This document shows, one piece after another, positions 54,585-64,000 of a stretch of DNA of 64,000 bases. The position numbers were made by a program, and so were the translations under genes. The stretch spans positions 594,934 through 658,933 of the forward strand of contig CP051238.1 in NCBI GenBank assembly GCA_017794925.1. The letters are read 5' to 3'. Under the pieces are notes generated by a model, which ran no database searches, was not told the origin of the DNA, and saw nothing but the letters and a program-made list of their open reading frames with translations. Each line of letters opens with the position of its first letter. The stretch's first letter is position 1. The DNA is from Aestuariibacter sp. (lineage in GTDB: Bacteria; Pseudomonadota; Gammaproteobacteria; Enterobacterales; Alteromonadaceae).

Positions 54585-57035
54585 TCAGCTTTTGTGCAAA
54601 AGCACCCACCGTCCATTCACTACCTGAGATTGTAGCACCTGCCAGAGCACTTGCTGCTCTATTGGCTTACTAATGAAATAGCCCTGCCCGTACTGACAAT
54701 TCATACGGCTGAGCTGGTCGAGCTGCGCTGCGGTTTCGATGCCCTCTGCAATTACTTCCTGCCCCATGCTTCGGACCATATTGATTGTAGAATCGACAAT
54801 GTTTCGGTCGGTACCGGCTTCCATCATGCCGTTGATAAAAGAACGGTCAATCTTAATAATATCACTGGGGATCAGACGCAAGTAGCTTAGCGAGGAATAG
54901 CCTGTACCGAAATCATCGACCGCAATTTGACAGCCCAGTGAACGGATCTGTTGAATAGTCTCGACCGCCCTGTCTATGTCTGCCACCAGCACGGTCTCAG
55001 TTAATTCCAGTTCTACCAGACTCGCATCCACGGAATACTTGGTGATCAGCTCGGTAAGATGAGGTTGCAATGACGCATTGGCAAACTGTGCAGCCGACAG
55101 ATTTATGGCCATTTTCACACCCGGATAACCCTTGGTGCGCATTTCAGACAATAGCATGATCGCCTGTTCCATTACCCAGAAGTCCAGCTCAGCCATCATG
55201 GAGGTATTTTCCAGAAGCGGCAGGAACTCACCAGGGGAGACCAGGCCTCGTTCAGGATGGCGCCAGCGTAACAGCGCCTCGAACCCAACCAGCTTAAGCG
55301 TCTTCAGAGATATCTGCGGTTGCAGTGCAAGGAAGAATTGTTGTTCTTCAATGGCCACCCTGGCTTCACTTTCTAACTCTACCTGACGCATGACTTTTTG
55401 GTTCATGTTGGCGTCGAAGAAGCGGTAACTCGAACCACGGAGCAGTTTGGCTTCGTACATAGCCGTGTCTGCGTGGCGCATCATCTCGAGCGCATTGCTC
55501 TTCGAGTCGACTGTGTAGGCGATGCCAATACTAATAGTAATGTAGAAAGTGTGTTCAGCAATCCGCATGGGCTCTACGAATTCCGCCGTTAGCTTTTTGG
55601 CTACACTTTCAACCTGCTCGTTAGATTCGACGTGATTGATCAGTATTACAAACTCATCACCGCCGAAACGCGCGATCAGATCGTTTTCACGAAGCGCGCC
55701 GGAGAGTCGTTCACTGGCGACTTTCACTACCTCATCACCAAAGTGGTGGCCGTGACTGTCGTTAACTTTTTTGAAGTTATCCAGATCAATAAACAACAGT
55801 GCCAGACCACCTTTTTCTCGTTTAACCGATGCCAGCAGCTTGTTGATCTGGAAGGTCATCATGTTTCTATTAGGTAGACCGGTCAGACTATCAAACATCG
55901 CCATTTTTTCTAGTTTGGCTGTATTTACAGTCACTTGCTGATCGAGTGTTTCCAGCTTTTCAGCCAATTCTTCTGCAGCAGTACCTAATACGTCCAGCTC
56001 GTCTGAGAACCACTGATTGCGGAAGAAGCTGCGCTTATTTTGTTCCTTAAACTCTTCGAATCGCTTTTGTGCAAGTAACGGAAGCATATTAGACAAGGCG
56101 TCCAGCTTTTGCGCATAGCGCCGCAATAACGCGAACATACTTACCACAAATGTAAGAACCAAACCCAAACCACCCAAAAAGATAATGAGTTTTTGTATTT
56201 GGAAAGTGCGCTTGCGATCGTCTATATCGTGCACAAACATCACGTAGTGACCATTCGCATTGGAATTAAATAGTGGCAAAAGCATCACGTAATACGCATT
56301 CTCGCCACTGGTTACCTCTATACCTCGGGTTATCAGACGCTTAATCGTGGTAGCGGGAGGGATGTCACCCAGGATTCCCCGCATCATAGTGGCCTGTTTG
56401 TCACTCAATGAACTATTAATATACAGTCGACTGGATTGATATCCCACCTCAGAGTCTGGCTGACGCACCAAAGCCAGTTCAGCCTGGGACGCCTCGCTCA
56501 ATAATGCGAGTACTTCTTGCAACGATGTCGTCATAACAACAGCATTAGTTTTACCATTAGGTAGCATAACCGGTGTACTGACTACCATTTCGCAATAAGA
56601 TCTGCAGTAAACACCTTGCTGAGGCCGCCCTTGCTGAAGCGTTTGTGCAACCATGGGACGCAGAGAGTCTGGTAGCGTAATGCCTTCACTAAATCTTACC
56701 TTACCCTGGTCATTGATCAGCCAGACACTGGATACATCCCACTGCAGTAACAGAAAATCGCTGCTGAGCTTAAGACGGGACAACAACTGCTCTTCGGTTA
56801 AGACCGCGCCTTGTGTCTGATGCTTCAGACTCTCCACCCAAACGGACAAACGATCTCCCAGCAAAGAGGAAATCTGATGGTAGCGAGTGATATCTCTGGC
56901 AAACAGGCTTTGATTTAACTCGTTTTCCTGCGTGGAAGACTGCTTAAGTAATAAGCCCACAACAAGCGTACATACCACGCTGACCATGAGTAGCATGACA
57001 AACAGTACTTTATAACTGATAGACAGACGACGCAT
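54585..57035 (-). CDS. Membrane GGDEF-EAL protein with periplasmic sensor
   Basis: About 816 aa. One N-terminal helix ('VLFVMLLMVSVVCTLVVGLLL'), a periplasmic sensor of about 230 aa, a second helix ('IIFLGGLGLVLTFVVSMFALL'), then GGDEF with 'RFGGDEF' and I-site 'REND', then EAL with intact 'FEALLRW', 'LELTET', 'DDFGTG' and 'AEGIET'. Both c-di-GMP synthesis and breakdown are possible. ATG 57035 starts 2 nt after the stop of the outer-membrane gene, so it is the last gene of a three-gene operon with a PstS-like protein and a barrel protein; these may feed signals to its periplasmic domain. Confidence 0.93.
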   Translation of the reverse strand: MRRLSISYKVLFVMLLMVSVVCTLVVGLLLKQSSTQENELNQSLFARDITRYHQISSLLGDRLSVWVESLKHQTQGAVLTEEQLLSRLKLSSDFLLLQWDVSSVWLINDQGKVRFSEGITLPDSLRPMVAQTLQQGRPQQGVYCRSYCEMVVSTPVMLPNGKTNAVVMTTSLQEVLALLSEASQAELALVRQPDSEVGYQSSRLYINSSLSDKQATMMRGILGDIPPATTIKRLITRGIEVTSGENAYYVMLLPLFNSNANGHYVMFVHDIDDRKRTFQIQKLIIFLGGLGLVLTFVVSMFALLRRYAQKLDALSNMLPLLAQKRFEEFKEQNKRSFFRNQWFSDELDVLGTAAEELAEKLETLDQQVTVNTAKLEKMAMFDSLTGLPNRNMMTFQINKLLASVKREKGGLALLFIDLDNFKKVNDSHGHHFGDEVVKVASERLSGALRENDLIARFGGDEFVILINHVESNEQVESVAKKLTAEFVEPMRIAEHTFYITISIGIAYTVDSKSNALEMMRHADTAMYEAKLLRGSSYRFFDANMNQKVMRQVELESEARVAIEEQQFFLALQPQISLKTLKLVGFEALLRWRHPERGLVSPGEFLPLLENTSMMAELDFWVMEQAIMLLSEMRTKGYPGVKMAINLSAAQFANASLQPHLTELITKYSVDASLVELELTETVLVADIDRAVETIQQIRSLGCQIAVDDFGTGYSSLSYLRLIPSDIIKIDRSFINGMMEAGTDRNIVDSTINMVRSMGQEVIAEGIETAAQLDQLSRMNCQYGQGYFISKPIEQQVLWQVLQSQVVNGRWVLLHKS

Positions 57036-57037
57036 GG

Positions 57038-58225
57038 TTAAAACCAATACATGAATTGAACCGACCAGGTATTCCAGTAGGGCTCAGCCTGGATCAGCGA
57101 ATTCGGGAACAATACGGTGGATAGCCTGCCCGCACCTCGATTTCTGGAATATTCACCGCTTAAGCGCATCTGCTTCGCAAAATCCCAACTCACGCCAAAA
57201 GTGGCCGTATCCATAAAGCCGTAATAGCGAGGGATAGGGCCAAGGGGATTAAGATCGAGTAATGCGCCGTCGCGGTCTTGTCGGTCTACGTCATAGGTAT
57301 CGATTCTTACCAGGCCGGTAATGGAATCACTAAGGAAATAGCGGAATTGAGCATAGCCACCCTCACCCGTTTTATCGATATCCAGTGTTACCCCTTCGGT
57401 AAAATCACCTTTATAGCGGAGCCGATCGCGTAACAATTCTGAACTGAATTCCCAGTTTTCGCTGTCGTAGCGTACGGCCAGGGTTAACCTGTCTATGGCT
57501 GATGTACCATTTAATAAAATGTCTTGTTCTGCGGGCTTATAGGTAAAATCAGACTGGAGCAGACTGACCCCAACCTGCCATTGAGAAAAATTTGGCTGCC
57601 AGTAAGTGCTGAACTGATGCACCAGGTCCTGTTTCACCCGCCCTTGCGCAAGCGGACTTAAAAATTTCTTTGTTTCTTCTTTTGCCAGCGGTGACCGCCC
57701 CAGACTCCATCGCACTTCCCAACTCCCGGAATCCCCGACTTTGGTGCTTTGAAGTGCAATGCCATCGCTGCTCAGTGCCATATCGCGGTTGCCATCGTAA
57801 TAAAGTGACTGAGGCAAAATAATAGACGGGCGCGTTTGGGGCACATCCTGCGTAGCGGAATACAGCCAGTGTCGATTTTTGTATCTGCCGATATGCAGGT
57901 TCATCTGCCAGTCGAAATACTGGGCGACGCGCCAGTCAACAAACAAATAGTCGACCCGGGATCCCTGACGGTATCGGTTTCCGCCATCCAGATACACAAG
58001 TTGTCCGGCAAGGCTGACCGATGAATTGAAGGTATATGTGGCATTGATACCAATTTCCGTTAATTCCCGGCTAAAGGTATTGTCGTCGGTAATAAAGGCG
58101 CTGTCCTGAGAACGCGTTAAGCCTTGGGCTAGAAAGCCGTGCCAGGAAAGGTTGTCGTTTGCCTGCGCGCAGGAAGCGAGCATTATAAAGAGGGAAACAC
58201 ACCCTGTTACCGCAAGTCTCTTCAT
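57038..58225 (-). CDS. Porin-like outer-membrane beta-barrel protein
   Basis: 395 aa with a signal peptide ('LFIMLASCAQA'). Alternating aromatic strands ('LSWHGFLAQGLTRSQDS', 'INATYTFNSSVSLAGQLVYL', 'QWQVGVSLLQSDFTY') and the C-terminal 'WSVQFMYWF' indicate an outer-membrane barrel. The exact substrate is unknown. Its start overlaps the stop of the PstS-like gene (TAATG), and a GGDEF-EAL gene follows directly. Confidence 0.85.
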   Translation of the reverse strand: MKRLAVTGCVSLFIMLASCAQANDNLSWHGFLAQGLTRSQDSAFITDDNTFSRELTEIGINATYTFNSSVSLAGQLVYLDGGNRYRQGSRVDYLFVDWRVAQYFDWQMNLHIGRYKNRHWLYSATQDVPQTRPSIILPQSLYYDGNRDMALSSDGIALQSTKVGDSGSWEVRWSLGRSPLAKEETKKFLSPLAQGRVKQDLVHQFSTYWQPNFSQWQVGVSLLQSDFTYKPAEQDILLNGTSAIDRLTLAVRYDSENWEFSSELLRDRLRYKGDFTEGVTLDIDKTGEGGYAQFRYFLSDSITGLVRIDTYDVDRQDRDGALLDLNPLGPIPRYYGFMDTATFGVSWDFAKQMRLSGEYSRNRGAGRLSTVLFPNSLIQAEPYWNTWSVQFMYWF

Positions 58226-58671
58226 TACTCACGCTCCCCGATATTTAATATGTAAGTTCCTTCTGGAGGGGCGCCATCCAGGTTGTAGTAACCGATGGAC
58301 CCAGGGGTAGCAGCAACCTTTGCCACCATATCTTCAATTGAGTTGACAATAACGGGCGCATCGCCCTGTCCGGAATAGGTAATCCGCTGCCAGATACGCT
58401 CCAACTGATAAGGATAGATTTGCAGTACATTGCGGCAAAATTCGGTGTGGATAGGCTCAGACGCTTTCAGCACAAACACCTTAACCCGCTCGCCGTTTGG
58501 CCAAAACTGGGTTCTTCCTGCGAAAATTAAGCGCACCTGTGCCGGCGACAGGGTATGGGTATTTACCGACTCATTCGCCAGAATGTGTATTGCGGCCTCG
58601 GCAGCCTTTATCGGGCCACTCACCAAGACAAACAATATGAATAACAGTGCTCGACTAATTCCGCTTTGCAA
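58225..58671 (-). CDS. PstS-like periplasmic ligand-binding protein, short form
   Basis: 148 aa with a signal peptide ('ALLFILFVLVSGPIKAAEA'). It resembles one lobe of phosphate-binding PstS-type proteins: 'HTLSPAQVRLIFAGRTQFWPNG' and 'PGSIGYYNLDG' are family blocks. Too short for a two-lobe transporter protein, and no ABC transporter is nearby, so a sensing role in the operon with the barrel and the GGDEF-EAL protein is inferred. Confidence 0.85.
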   Translation of the reverse strand: MQSGISRALLFILFVLVSGPIKAAEAAIHILANESVNTHTLSPAQVRLIFAGRTQFWPNGERVKVFVLKASEPIHTEFCRNVLQIYPYQLERIWQRITYSGQGDAPVIVNSIEDMVAKVAATPGSIGYYNLDGAPPEGTYILNIGERE

Positions 58672-58806
58672 TGTTGCTCCTTAACAATCGGACCCTAAGG
58701 TCAGCCTGGTACATTCCCTATGCGGACTGTGAATCATGCTGAAAATGACTGACTTCCCTAAGTGTAGAAAAGAACATCAATAATTAAAGCAACAGACTCT
58801 AAAATT

Positions 58807-59865
58807 CTATTTATTAAGTACCGTTGTGAGTACGTCTTTCACTTGTTCTGGTTGTATACGAGCCATTAGTGACTCACCTTTTGCCCGTATTCCCCAGGGC
58901 AAATCCTGCCAGGGTTTTCCGTGTTGTTCTGCAACACATTCATCATACACAGACACCACGTCGTCGCGATTTAAATAAGGTCCTGTACGAATCGGGTTTG
59001 AATGCGCATACAACCCCACTACCGGCGTACCTACCGTGGTTGCCATATGAGCAGGCCCGGTATCGGGAGCAACAACTATTCGCGCTTCAGCGATTACCCC
59101 GGCTAATTCTTTAAGTGTGGTTTTACCAATCAGGTCTTGTTCAATACTGGCACCTGCCGCCAGGATCGCGTCGCCAATCTGTCTGTCGAGTGGCGCAGGC
59201 CCACCACACAGTAAAACCTTAAGGCCCTGTTTTGCAAGCCAGTTTGATATACTTGCGTATCCTTCTGCAGTCCAATTGCGCTCAGCTTTGGACGCAGCGG
59301 GACAGATAACAGCATAGCTACCCAGTGTATCGGCCAATACCTTACCGACTTGAAGGTCGTCGGATGACAACGGCAATGCCCATTGCAGTTCAGGTTCAGG
59401 CGGAATACCCATTGCATCCGCAAATGCCATAAACCCTTCCAGCACGTGTGGGTGATGCTGAGTTGCTATTCGTTTATTGATAAACAGGCTGTGGCCTTCT
59501 TTACTTCGGGCCTTGTCGAAACCTAACCGCACCTTGGCACGAATGGCTCTGGAGAGTAAATTCGCCCTTAGTGCAATTTGCATAATACACAGAACATCGA
59601 AGCGCGTATCGCTAAACTGCGCTTTAATCGCCTTCATACCCTGCCGGCCGGTTTTTTTGTCGTATACCACAAAGTCCACACCGTCCATGCCCTTTAACAG
59701 CTGGAACTCTACTTTACCTATAATCCAGGTGATGCGGATATCCGGGCGCTGGGTTCTGATGCGATGAACCATGGCAGCAGCATGGCATACATCACCAATG
59801 GCTGAGAGCCGTAAAAGGCACAATGAGCCATTTTCCGGTATGGTATTTTTACTGACAGTAGACAA
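58807..59865 (-). CDS. Glycosyltransferase family 9 (heptosyltransferase-like)
   Basis: ADP-heptose:LPS heptosyltransferase-like enzyme of about 352 aa, building the LPS inner core at the cytoplasmic face. 'LCLLRLSAIGDVCHAAAMVHRI' is the family N-terminus, and 'VVAPDTGPAHMATTVGTPVVGLY' the sugar-nucleotide site. The start is uncertain: TTG 59865 has GGAAG 5 nt upstream and gives the usual short N-terminus; ATG 59895 and the longer frame to 60009 are alternatives. It is divergent from a Kdo kinase gene, another LPS core function. Confidence 0.88.
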   Translation of the reverse strand: MSTVSKNTIPENGSLCLLRLSAIGDVCHAAAMVHRIRTQRPDIRITWIIGKVEFQLLKGMDGVDFVVYDKKTGRQGMKAIKAQFSDTRFDVLCIMQIALRANLLSRAIRAKVRLGFDKARSKEGHSLFINKRIATQHHPHVLEGFMAFADAMGIPPEPELQWALPLSSDDLQVGKVLADTLGSYAVICPAASKAERNWTAEGYASISNWLAKQGLKVLLCGGPAPLDRQIGDAILAAGASIEQDLIGKTTLKELAGVIAEARIVVAPDTGPAHMATTVGTPVVGLYAHSNPIRTGPYLNRDDVVSVYDECVAEQHGKPWQDLPWGIRAKGESLMARIQPEQVKDVLTTVLNK

Positions 59866-59952
59866 ATAAACTTCCACATAACACTGATAAACCATTGTAA
59901 TTTGATTACAATCAGGGGCAATAAACAAGTCTAATGTCTGAGAAAAACGCGT

Positions 59953-60690
59953 TTGATTGATCTTAGTCCAACACAACATGGTCGGGACGTCTTGCTGTAC
60001 AACCTGCAAGCGTGTGAAGCTCTGGGTATTTCACCACCAGAAACAGCGTGGTTATTTACCGACTTTTGGCTCCAACGTGAGCACAGTAAGCCTGCCAGTG
60101 GTCGTGGGGAAGCCGTACTGATTGGATCGCCTGCGCCCATGGTCCTCAGGACGTACCGCAGAGGCGGATTAGTCAGACATTTCTCCCAGCGCCGTTTTAT
60201 TTTTAGCGGCCTGGAGTCAACCCGCCCCTTTCGCGAGTTACAGTTACTGCATACGATGCATGAGGCCGGGTTACCTGTACCTTTGGGCATAGCGGGCAGA
60301 GTAAGCCGTTTCGGATTGGCCTATGAAGCGTCGATCCTGATGCAACAAATTCCACGCTGTCAGGAAATCCACCAGCGTATCCAATCCAGTGCGTTGAACA
60401 ATACACTTTGGCAACAGATCGGCGGTGTTATTCGTCGTATGCACGATCTACAGGTATATCATCACGATCTGAATATCCACAATATTCTGATTGATGACGA
60501 TGACAAACTCTGGCTTATCGATTTCGATAAATGCAGTATTAAACATGGTGCTAGCTGGAAGGCCGGTAACCTGGAAAGATTACACCGCTCATTGCTGAAA
60601 GAACAATCGCGAGCGCAGCAGAACTATTATTTTAACGATGACAACTGGCAGGCGCTTAACGCTGGCTACCAGCAGCCAATTGCAAGTTAG
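59953..60690 (+). CDS. kdkA: 3-deoxy-D-manno-octulosonic acid kinase
   Basis: LPS core kinase of 245 aa that phosphorylates Kdo on lipid A precursors. Protein-kinase-like fold: 'MVLRTYRRGGLVRHFSQ', catalytic loop 'YHHDLNIHNILID' and metal-binding 'LIDFDKCSIK'. TTG 59953 is the best start, as a stop lies at 59932 and no ATG fits. It is divergent from the GT9 gene. Confidence 0.92.
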   Translation: MIDLSPTQHGRDVLLYNLQACEALGISPPETAWLFTDFWLQREHSKPASGRGEAVLIGSPAPMVLRTYRRGGLVRHFSQRRFIFSGLESTRPFRELQLLHTMHEAGLPVPLGIAGRVSRFGLAYEASILMQQIPRCQEIHQRIQSSALNNTLWQQIGGVIRRMHDLQVYHHDLNIHNILIDDDDKLWLIDFDKCSIKHGASWKAGNLERLHRSLLKEQSRAQQNYYFNDDNWQALNAGYQQPIAS

Positions 60691-60705
60691 CTTTTTTCCC
60701 GTTAG

Positions 60706-61230
<525 letters not shown>

Positions 61231-61245
61231 CGTTGCGCAGGTATG

Positions 61246-62061
61246 TTACGACTGGCAAGTTGGGCAATAGAACGTATTTCGTTGCCCGATCACGATACTT
61301 TTAATGGGTGTCTCACAGATTAAGCATGGCTCACCGGTACGGCCATATACGTTCAGCGACTGCGCAAAATAACCGGGGTTGCCATCGCTCTGGGTAAAGT
61401 CTTTTAATGTCGTACCGCCTTGTTGAATGGCTTTTGCCAGGACCTGTTTAATGGCGTCAGTCAGCACCCGGTAGCGTTTTGCGCTTACCTTTCCTGCCTT
61501 ACGACGAGGATCAATGCCCGACATAAACAAGGCTTCGTTTGCGTAGATATTCCCTACCCCGACAACAACCGCGTTATCCATAATAAAATTCTTTACTGCC
61601 ACCTGCTTGCCCTTTGCCAAGGTGATCAGGCGCTCAGCGTCAAAATCATGAGTGAGAGGCTCAGGTCCAAGGTTAGCCAGTAATTTATTGGGCGCGTCAT
61701 CCGGCTGCTGATACAGACAAGCGCCAAAGCGACGCGGATCATTTAACCGTAAACACACGCCATTGGTCAGTACGATATCAATATGATCGTGTTTCACCGG
61801 TGGTGTTGAAGCGGGTAATACTCTGAGTTTCCCGGACATACCCAGGTGCAAAATGATAACGGCCTCGTTGGACAAGCGGATGAGTAAATACTTTGCCCGT
61901 CGCGCAACAGAGATGATCTCATTACCTTTAGCGTTGTGAATAGTGTCCGGTACCGGCCAGCGAAGTCTGGCATCACGCACAATAACCTGTTGAATAGTTT
62001 GCCCCTCAAGGTGAGGCGCAATACCCATACGGGACACTTCAACTTCTGGTAACTCCGGCAC
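61246..62061 (-). CDS. mutM: Formamidopyrimidine-DNA glycosylase
   Basis: Base-excision repair enzyme of 271 aa that removes 8-oxoguanine and nicks the strand. N-terminal 'PELPEVE' supplies the catalytic Pro1 and Glu2. The helix-two-turn-helix 'VGVGNIYANEALF' and the C-terminal zinc finger 'CLICETPIKSIVIGQRNTFYCPTCQ' are present. The start is GTG, which overlaps the stop of the upstream gene (TAGTG). Confidence 0.97.
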   Translation of the reverse strand: MPELPEVEVSRMGIAPHLEGQTIQQVIVRDARLRWPVPDTIHNAKGNEIISVARRAKYLLIRLSNEAVIILHLGMSGKLRVLPASTPPVKHDHIDIVLTNGVCLRLNDPRRFGACLYQQPDDAPNKLLANLGPEPLTHDFDAERLITLAKGKQVAVKNFIMDNAVVVGVGNIYANEALFMSGIDPRRKAGKVSAKRYRVLTDAIKQVLAKAIQQGGTTLKDFTQSDGNPGYFAQSLNVYGRTGEPCLICETPIKSIVIGQRNTFYCPTCQS

Positions 62062-62537
62062 TACATTTCCTCCGAATCACCCAACCAGGGTAATAGCTCA
62101 TCAATAGTCACCTGATTTAACAGGTACCAGTCACCATTGAATTGAATCCACACTTTATGGGGTGTTGGCACAATCGCATATACCATGCCTTGTGATGCGC
62201 CAGCCAGCCATACGACGGTTACCAAGGGTTCAGTCTGCAGTACAGTACGTGGTGGCTTGACGATATCCATGGTGGCATTACGCCAGGTATTAATATGCTG
62301 CTCGGGGGTCGTTGCCAACGTCTGTCTGACACCACTCCAACGCCATTGCTGACCAACGCGTTCAAGTTTGTAGCTGCCTTGCTCGATTTTCAGTACGTAG
62401 CCGTCTGCAGGGAGCAGTGGAATAGAATCAGGTACCGTTGCGGAAGGTAAAAAGCTGTTTATGTTAAACAGAAAAATCATACCCAGCATGGCGAAAATCA
62501 CCACGTTATTAAATGCTCGCTTTGACATTCTGGCCAT
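62061..62537 (-). CDS. Membrane-anchored hypothetical protein upstream of mutM
   Basis: 158 aa with one N-terminal membrane helix ('VVIFAMLGMIFLFNINSFL') and a periplasmic domain of about 120 aa. No family is recognised. Its stop overlaps the mutM start, so the two are co-translated. It begins 38 bp left of the ribosomal protein terminator. Confidence 0.8.
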   Translation of the reverse strand: MARMSKRAFNNVVIFAMLGMIFLFNINSFLPSATVPDSIPLLPADGYVLKIEQGSYKLERVGQQWRWSGVRQTLATTPEQHINTWRNATMDIVKPPRTVLQTEPLVTVVWLAGASQGMVYAIVPTPHKVWIQFNGDWYLLNQVTIDELLPWLGDSEEM

Positions 62538-62574
62538 ATGATCAGCTACCTACCACTACGAATTCGGGTCACGC

Positions 62575-62600
62575 AAAAAACCCGGCACAAGCCGGGTTTT
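62575..62600. terminator. Terminator after rpmG
   Basis: Stem ACCCGGC/GCCGGGT with a 4-nt loop, T-runs on both strands. It ends the rpmB-rpmG transcript on the minus strand. Confidence 0.9.
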
Positions 62601-62623
62601 CGTGGAGACAAAAGCAAGTTTTG

Positions 62624-62779
62624 TTACTTGATTTTGGCTTCTTTGAACATAACGTGCTTACGAACAACTGGATCATACTTTTTGATTTCCATTTTGCCCG
62701 GCATGTTACGCTTGTTTTTGTCAGTGGTGTAGAAGAAACCAGTACCAGCTGAAGAAACTAATTTAATTTTATCACGCAT
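62624..62779 (-). CDS. rpmG: 50S ribosomal protein L33
   Basis: 51 aa, starting '[19 protein letters not shown]' and ending '[10 protein letters not shown]'. It lacks the CxxC pairs, so it is the zinc-free form. It follows rpmB by 12 bp on the same strand. Confidence 0.97.
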   Translation of the reverse strand: MRDKIKLVSSAGTGFFYTTDKNKRNMPGKMEIKKYDPVVRKHVMFKEAKIK

Positions 62780-62791
62780 GAGTTGGCTTCC

Positions 62792-63028
62792 TTAGATCTT
62801 TTCACCACGGGCACGGATGTCTGCTAATACAGCATCGATGCCTTTCTTATCGATAATACGCATACCTTTTGGAGTAAGGCGTAATTTCACAAAACGGTTT
62901 TCGCTTTCAACCCAAAAACGGTGAGTTTGAAGGTTAGGTAAAAAACGACGACGAGTCGCATTGCGAGCGTGAGAGCGGTTGTTACCTACCGCAGGACGCT
63001 TACCTGTTACTTGACATACTCTTGACAT
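62792..63028 (-). CDS. rpmB: 50S ribosomal protein L28
   Basis: 78 aa, starting '[20 protein letters not shown]' with the conserved '[12 protein letters not shown]' block. ATG 63028 matches the family start; the longer frame to 63046 is not used. It heads the rpmB-rpmG operon. Confidence 0.97.
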   Translation of the reverse strand: MSRVCQVTGKRPAVGNNRSHARNATRRRFLPNLQTHRFWVESENRFVKLRLTPKGMRIIDKKGIDAVLADIRARGEKI

Positions 63029-63213
63029 TATTTGTCTCCAGAACAACGAATTTTGTCGTGCCAGTCGTTTTTGCTCATTTTTAATGGCAATGCAACTGAC
63101 GATATAACCTTAATAAAGAGGGCGCATTTTATACAGCAAATGCGCGGCAAATTCAACTTAAAAAGCGAAAAAAGTCGCTCAAACCCGATCACCGCCTGGG
63201 TTTGCGACCAGTA

Positions 63214-64000
63214 TCAGTCAAAAAAGGGCGACCGTTTTTCTGTGTTACTGATCAGGTTAATCGGGCGATTCAGCATTTGTCCGCCATCCCGAGCAATTGG
63301 GATCCAGGGGAATGTTCCCCGGCCTGTCGCCGGTCTTAACACAAATAAATCAAAGGGTACCGAGATAAAGAAGCCTTTAGTAAAGCTGCCTTCTCCATAT
63401 TCTTCGGCGGATACATTGGTAAATGAAGCAAACGCGCCGACGACAATACCGCTGTCGAAGCGCTTGGCAAATTCAACGTTTACCCCTTTGTCTCGTGCCA
63501 GGAACTGACCCGCGCTGACGCGGATACGCGCATCAGGTAAGAAGTCCGGTTGCCAGTAGGCACTGGCATAACCTGTAAAGGCCTTGTAGTCCAGTAAACC
63601 GAATTCGTTTTCATAATCGCGCTGTTGCACATAGTTAGCGTCGACACCAAAGGCCCAGTTACTGTCTAATGGACGATACATTACCTCAGCGCCCACACCC
63701 GCATACATGGTTTCAAGATAGCCACCGTACCCTGCGTAGTACCAGTTATCACCGTAGGAATCGAACCAAGCGCCATATAGCGTATTCATGGTAAATATAC
63801 CGTTGGTGACGTACTCACGTGTTTGCGTTCGCACTCGCGGTAACGTTGACGTGTCGTTATCGACTTTGAAGTTAAATTTGTCGAAATTCTCCAGCAACGT
63901 CGCACTGACTGAGCCATACATGCCAAAATTGCGATTAAACTGGTAACCACCGGTAAACACTAACCCCGCCTGATACATGTAAAACGCTTCAGGATTACCA
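63214..64000 (-). CDS. YjbH-family outer-membrane protein, N-terminus beyond the window
   Basis: The frame is open to the right edge (at least 262 aa). The visible part has beta-barrel-like strands ('GLVFTGGYQFNRNFGMYGSVSATLL', seen in parts, 'GAEVMYRPLDSNWAFGVDANYVQQRDY', 'GQFLARDKGVNVEFAKRF', 'SVPFDLF'), which are typical of the C-terminal half of YjbH-like exopolysaccharide export proteins. A yjbEFG set would be expected to the right if the operon is complete; it is outside this window. Confidence 0.82.
   Translation of the reverse strand, partial: GNPEAFYMYQAGLVFTGGYQFNRNFGMYGSVSATLLENFDKFNFKVDNDTSTLPRVRTQTREYVTNGIFTMNTLYGAWFDSYGDNWYYAGYGGYLETMYAGVGAEVMYRPLDSNWAFGVDANYVQQRDYENEFGLLDYKAFTGYASAYWQPDFLPDARIRVSAGQFLARDKGVNVEFAKRFDSGIVVGAFASFTNVSAEEYGEGSFTKGFFISVPFDLFVLRPATGRGTFPWIPIARDGGQMLNRPINLISNTEKRSPFFD

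Overview
The window looks like a chromosomal segment of a marine gammaproteobacterium of the Alteromonadaceae type. The evidence is the housekeeping content and order (rep, ubiK, ubiA with a divergent FliL-like gene, glpG-glpE, tdh-kbl, KdkA, coaD, mutM, rpmB-rpmG), a very large TonB-dependent receptor, many lipoproteins and several c-di-GMP proteins. The species cannot be named from the sequence alone.

Layout. 1-1375: a partial three-PAS diguanylate cyclase. 1.8-26.6 kb: an extracellular alpha-glucan (starch/glycogen) locus. It holds an OmpR-type response regulator, a pullulanase-like lipoprotein whose catalytic residues are lost, a TonB-dependent receptor, a secreted amylase with five CBM26-like modules, a lipoprotein amylase, a sensor histidine kinase, a small lipoprotein, a second lipoprotein amylase, a periplasmic GH13 enzyme, and an operon of a vanadium-haloperoxidase/PAP2-type lipoprotein with a CRTAC1-type FG-GAP lipoprotein. 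26.7-33.5 kb: accessory genes (MBL-fold, two AraC regulators, CMD lipoprotein, MFS pump, cupin, SGNH esterase). 33.9-41.9 kb: an AT-richer block with a methyltransferase-helicase operon (PLD-SF2-S24-DUF3427), a NERD nuclease-like membrane protein and unknown membrane proteins, ending next to a tRNA-Arg(CCG). 42.3-64 kb: mostly core genes, with two GGDEF/EAL proteins and a PstS-like/outer-membrane/GGDEF-EAL operon, ending in a partial yjbH-like gene.

The main observation is regulatory. Seven promoters in the glucan locus carry the same element on the coding strand: two 7-bp half-sites near CTTAACC separated by 4 bp (11-bp period), then exactly 10 bp, then a -10-like hexamer (TANNNT in six, CAACGT in one). 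This is the geometry of PhoB-type activators of the OmpR family. The locus encodes one OmpR-family regulator (1.8 kb) and one histidine kinase (17.3 kb) about 15 kb apart, which I infer are partners. The element precedes the pseudo-pullulanase, the receptor, all four intact GH13 genes and the haloperoxidase-like operon.

Proposed working model (inference): surface amylases cut glucan, non-catalytic lipoproteins with starch-binding-like modules (including the dead pullulanase) hold it at the cell surface, the TonB-dependent receptor imports oligosaccharides, and the periplasmic GH13 enzyme shortens them, all under a dedicated two-component system. It resembles a Sus system in function but has no SusD homologue in view.
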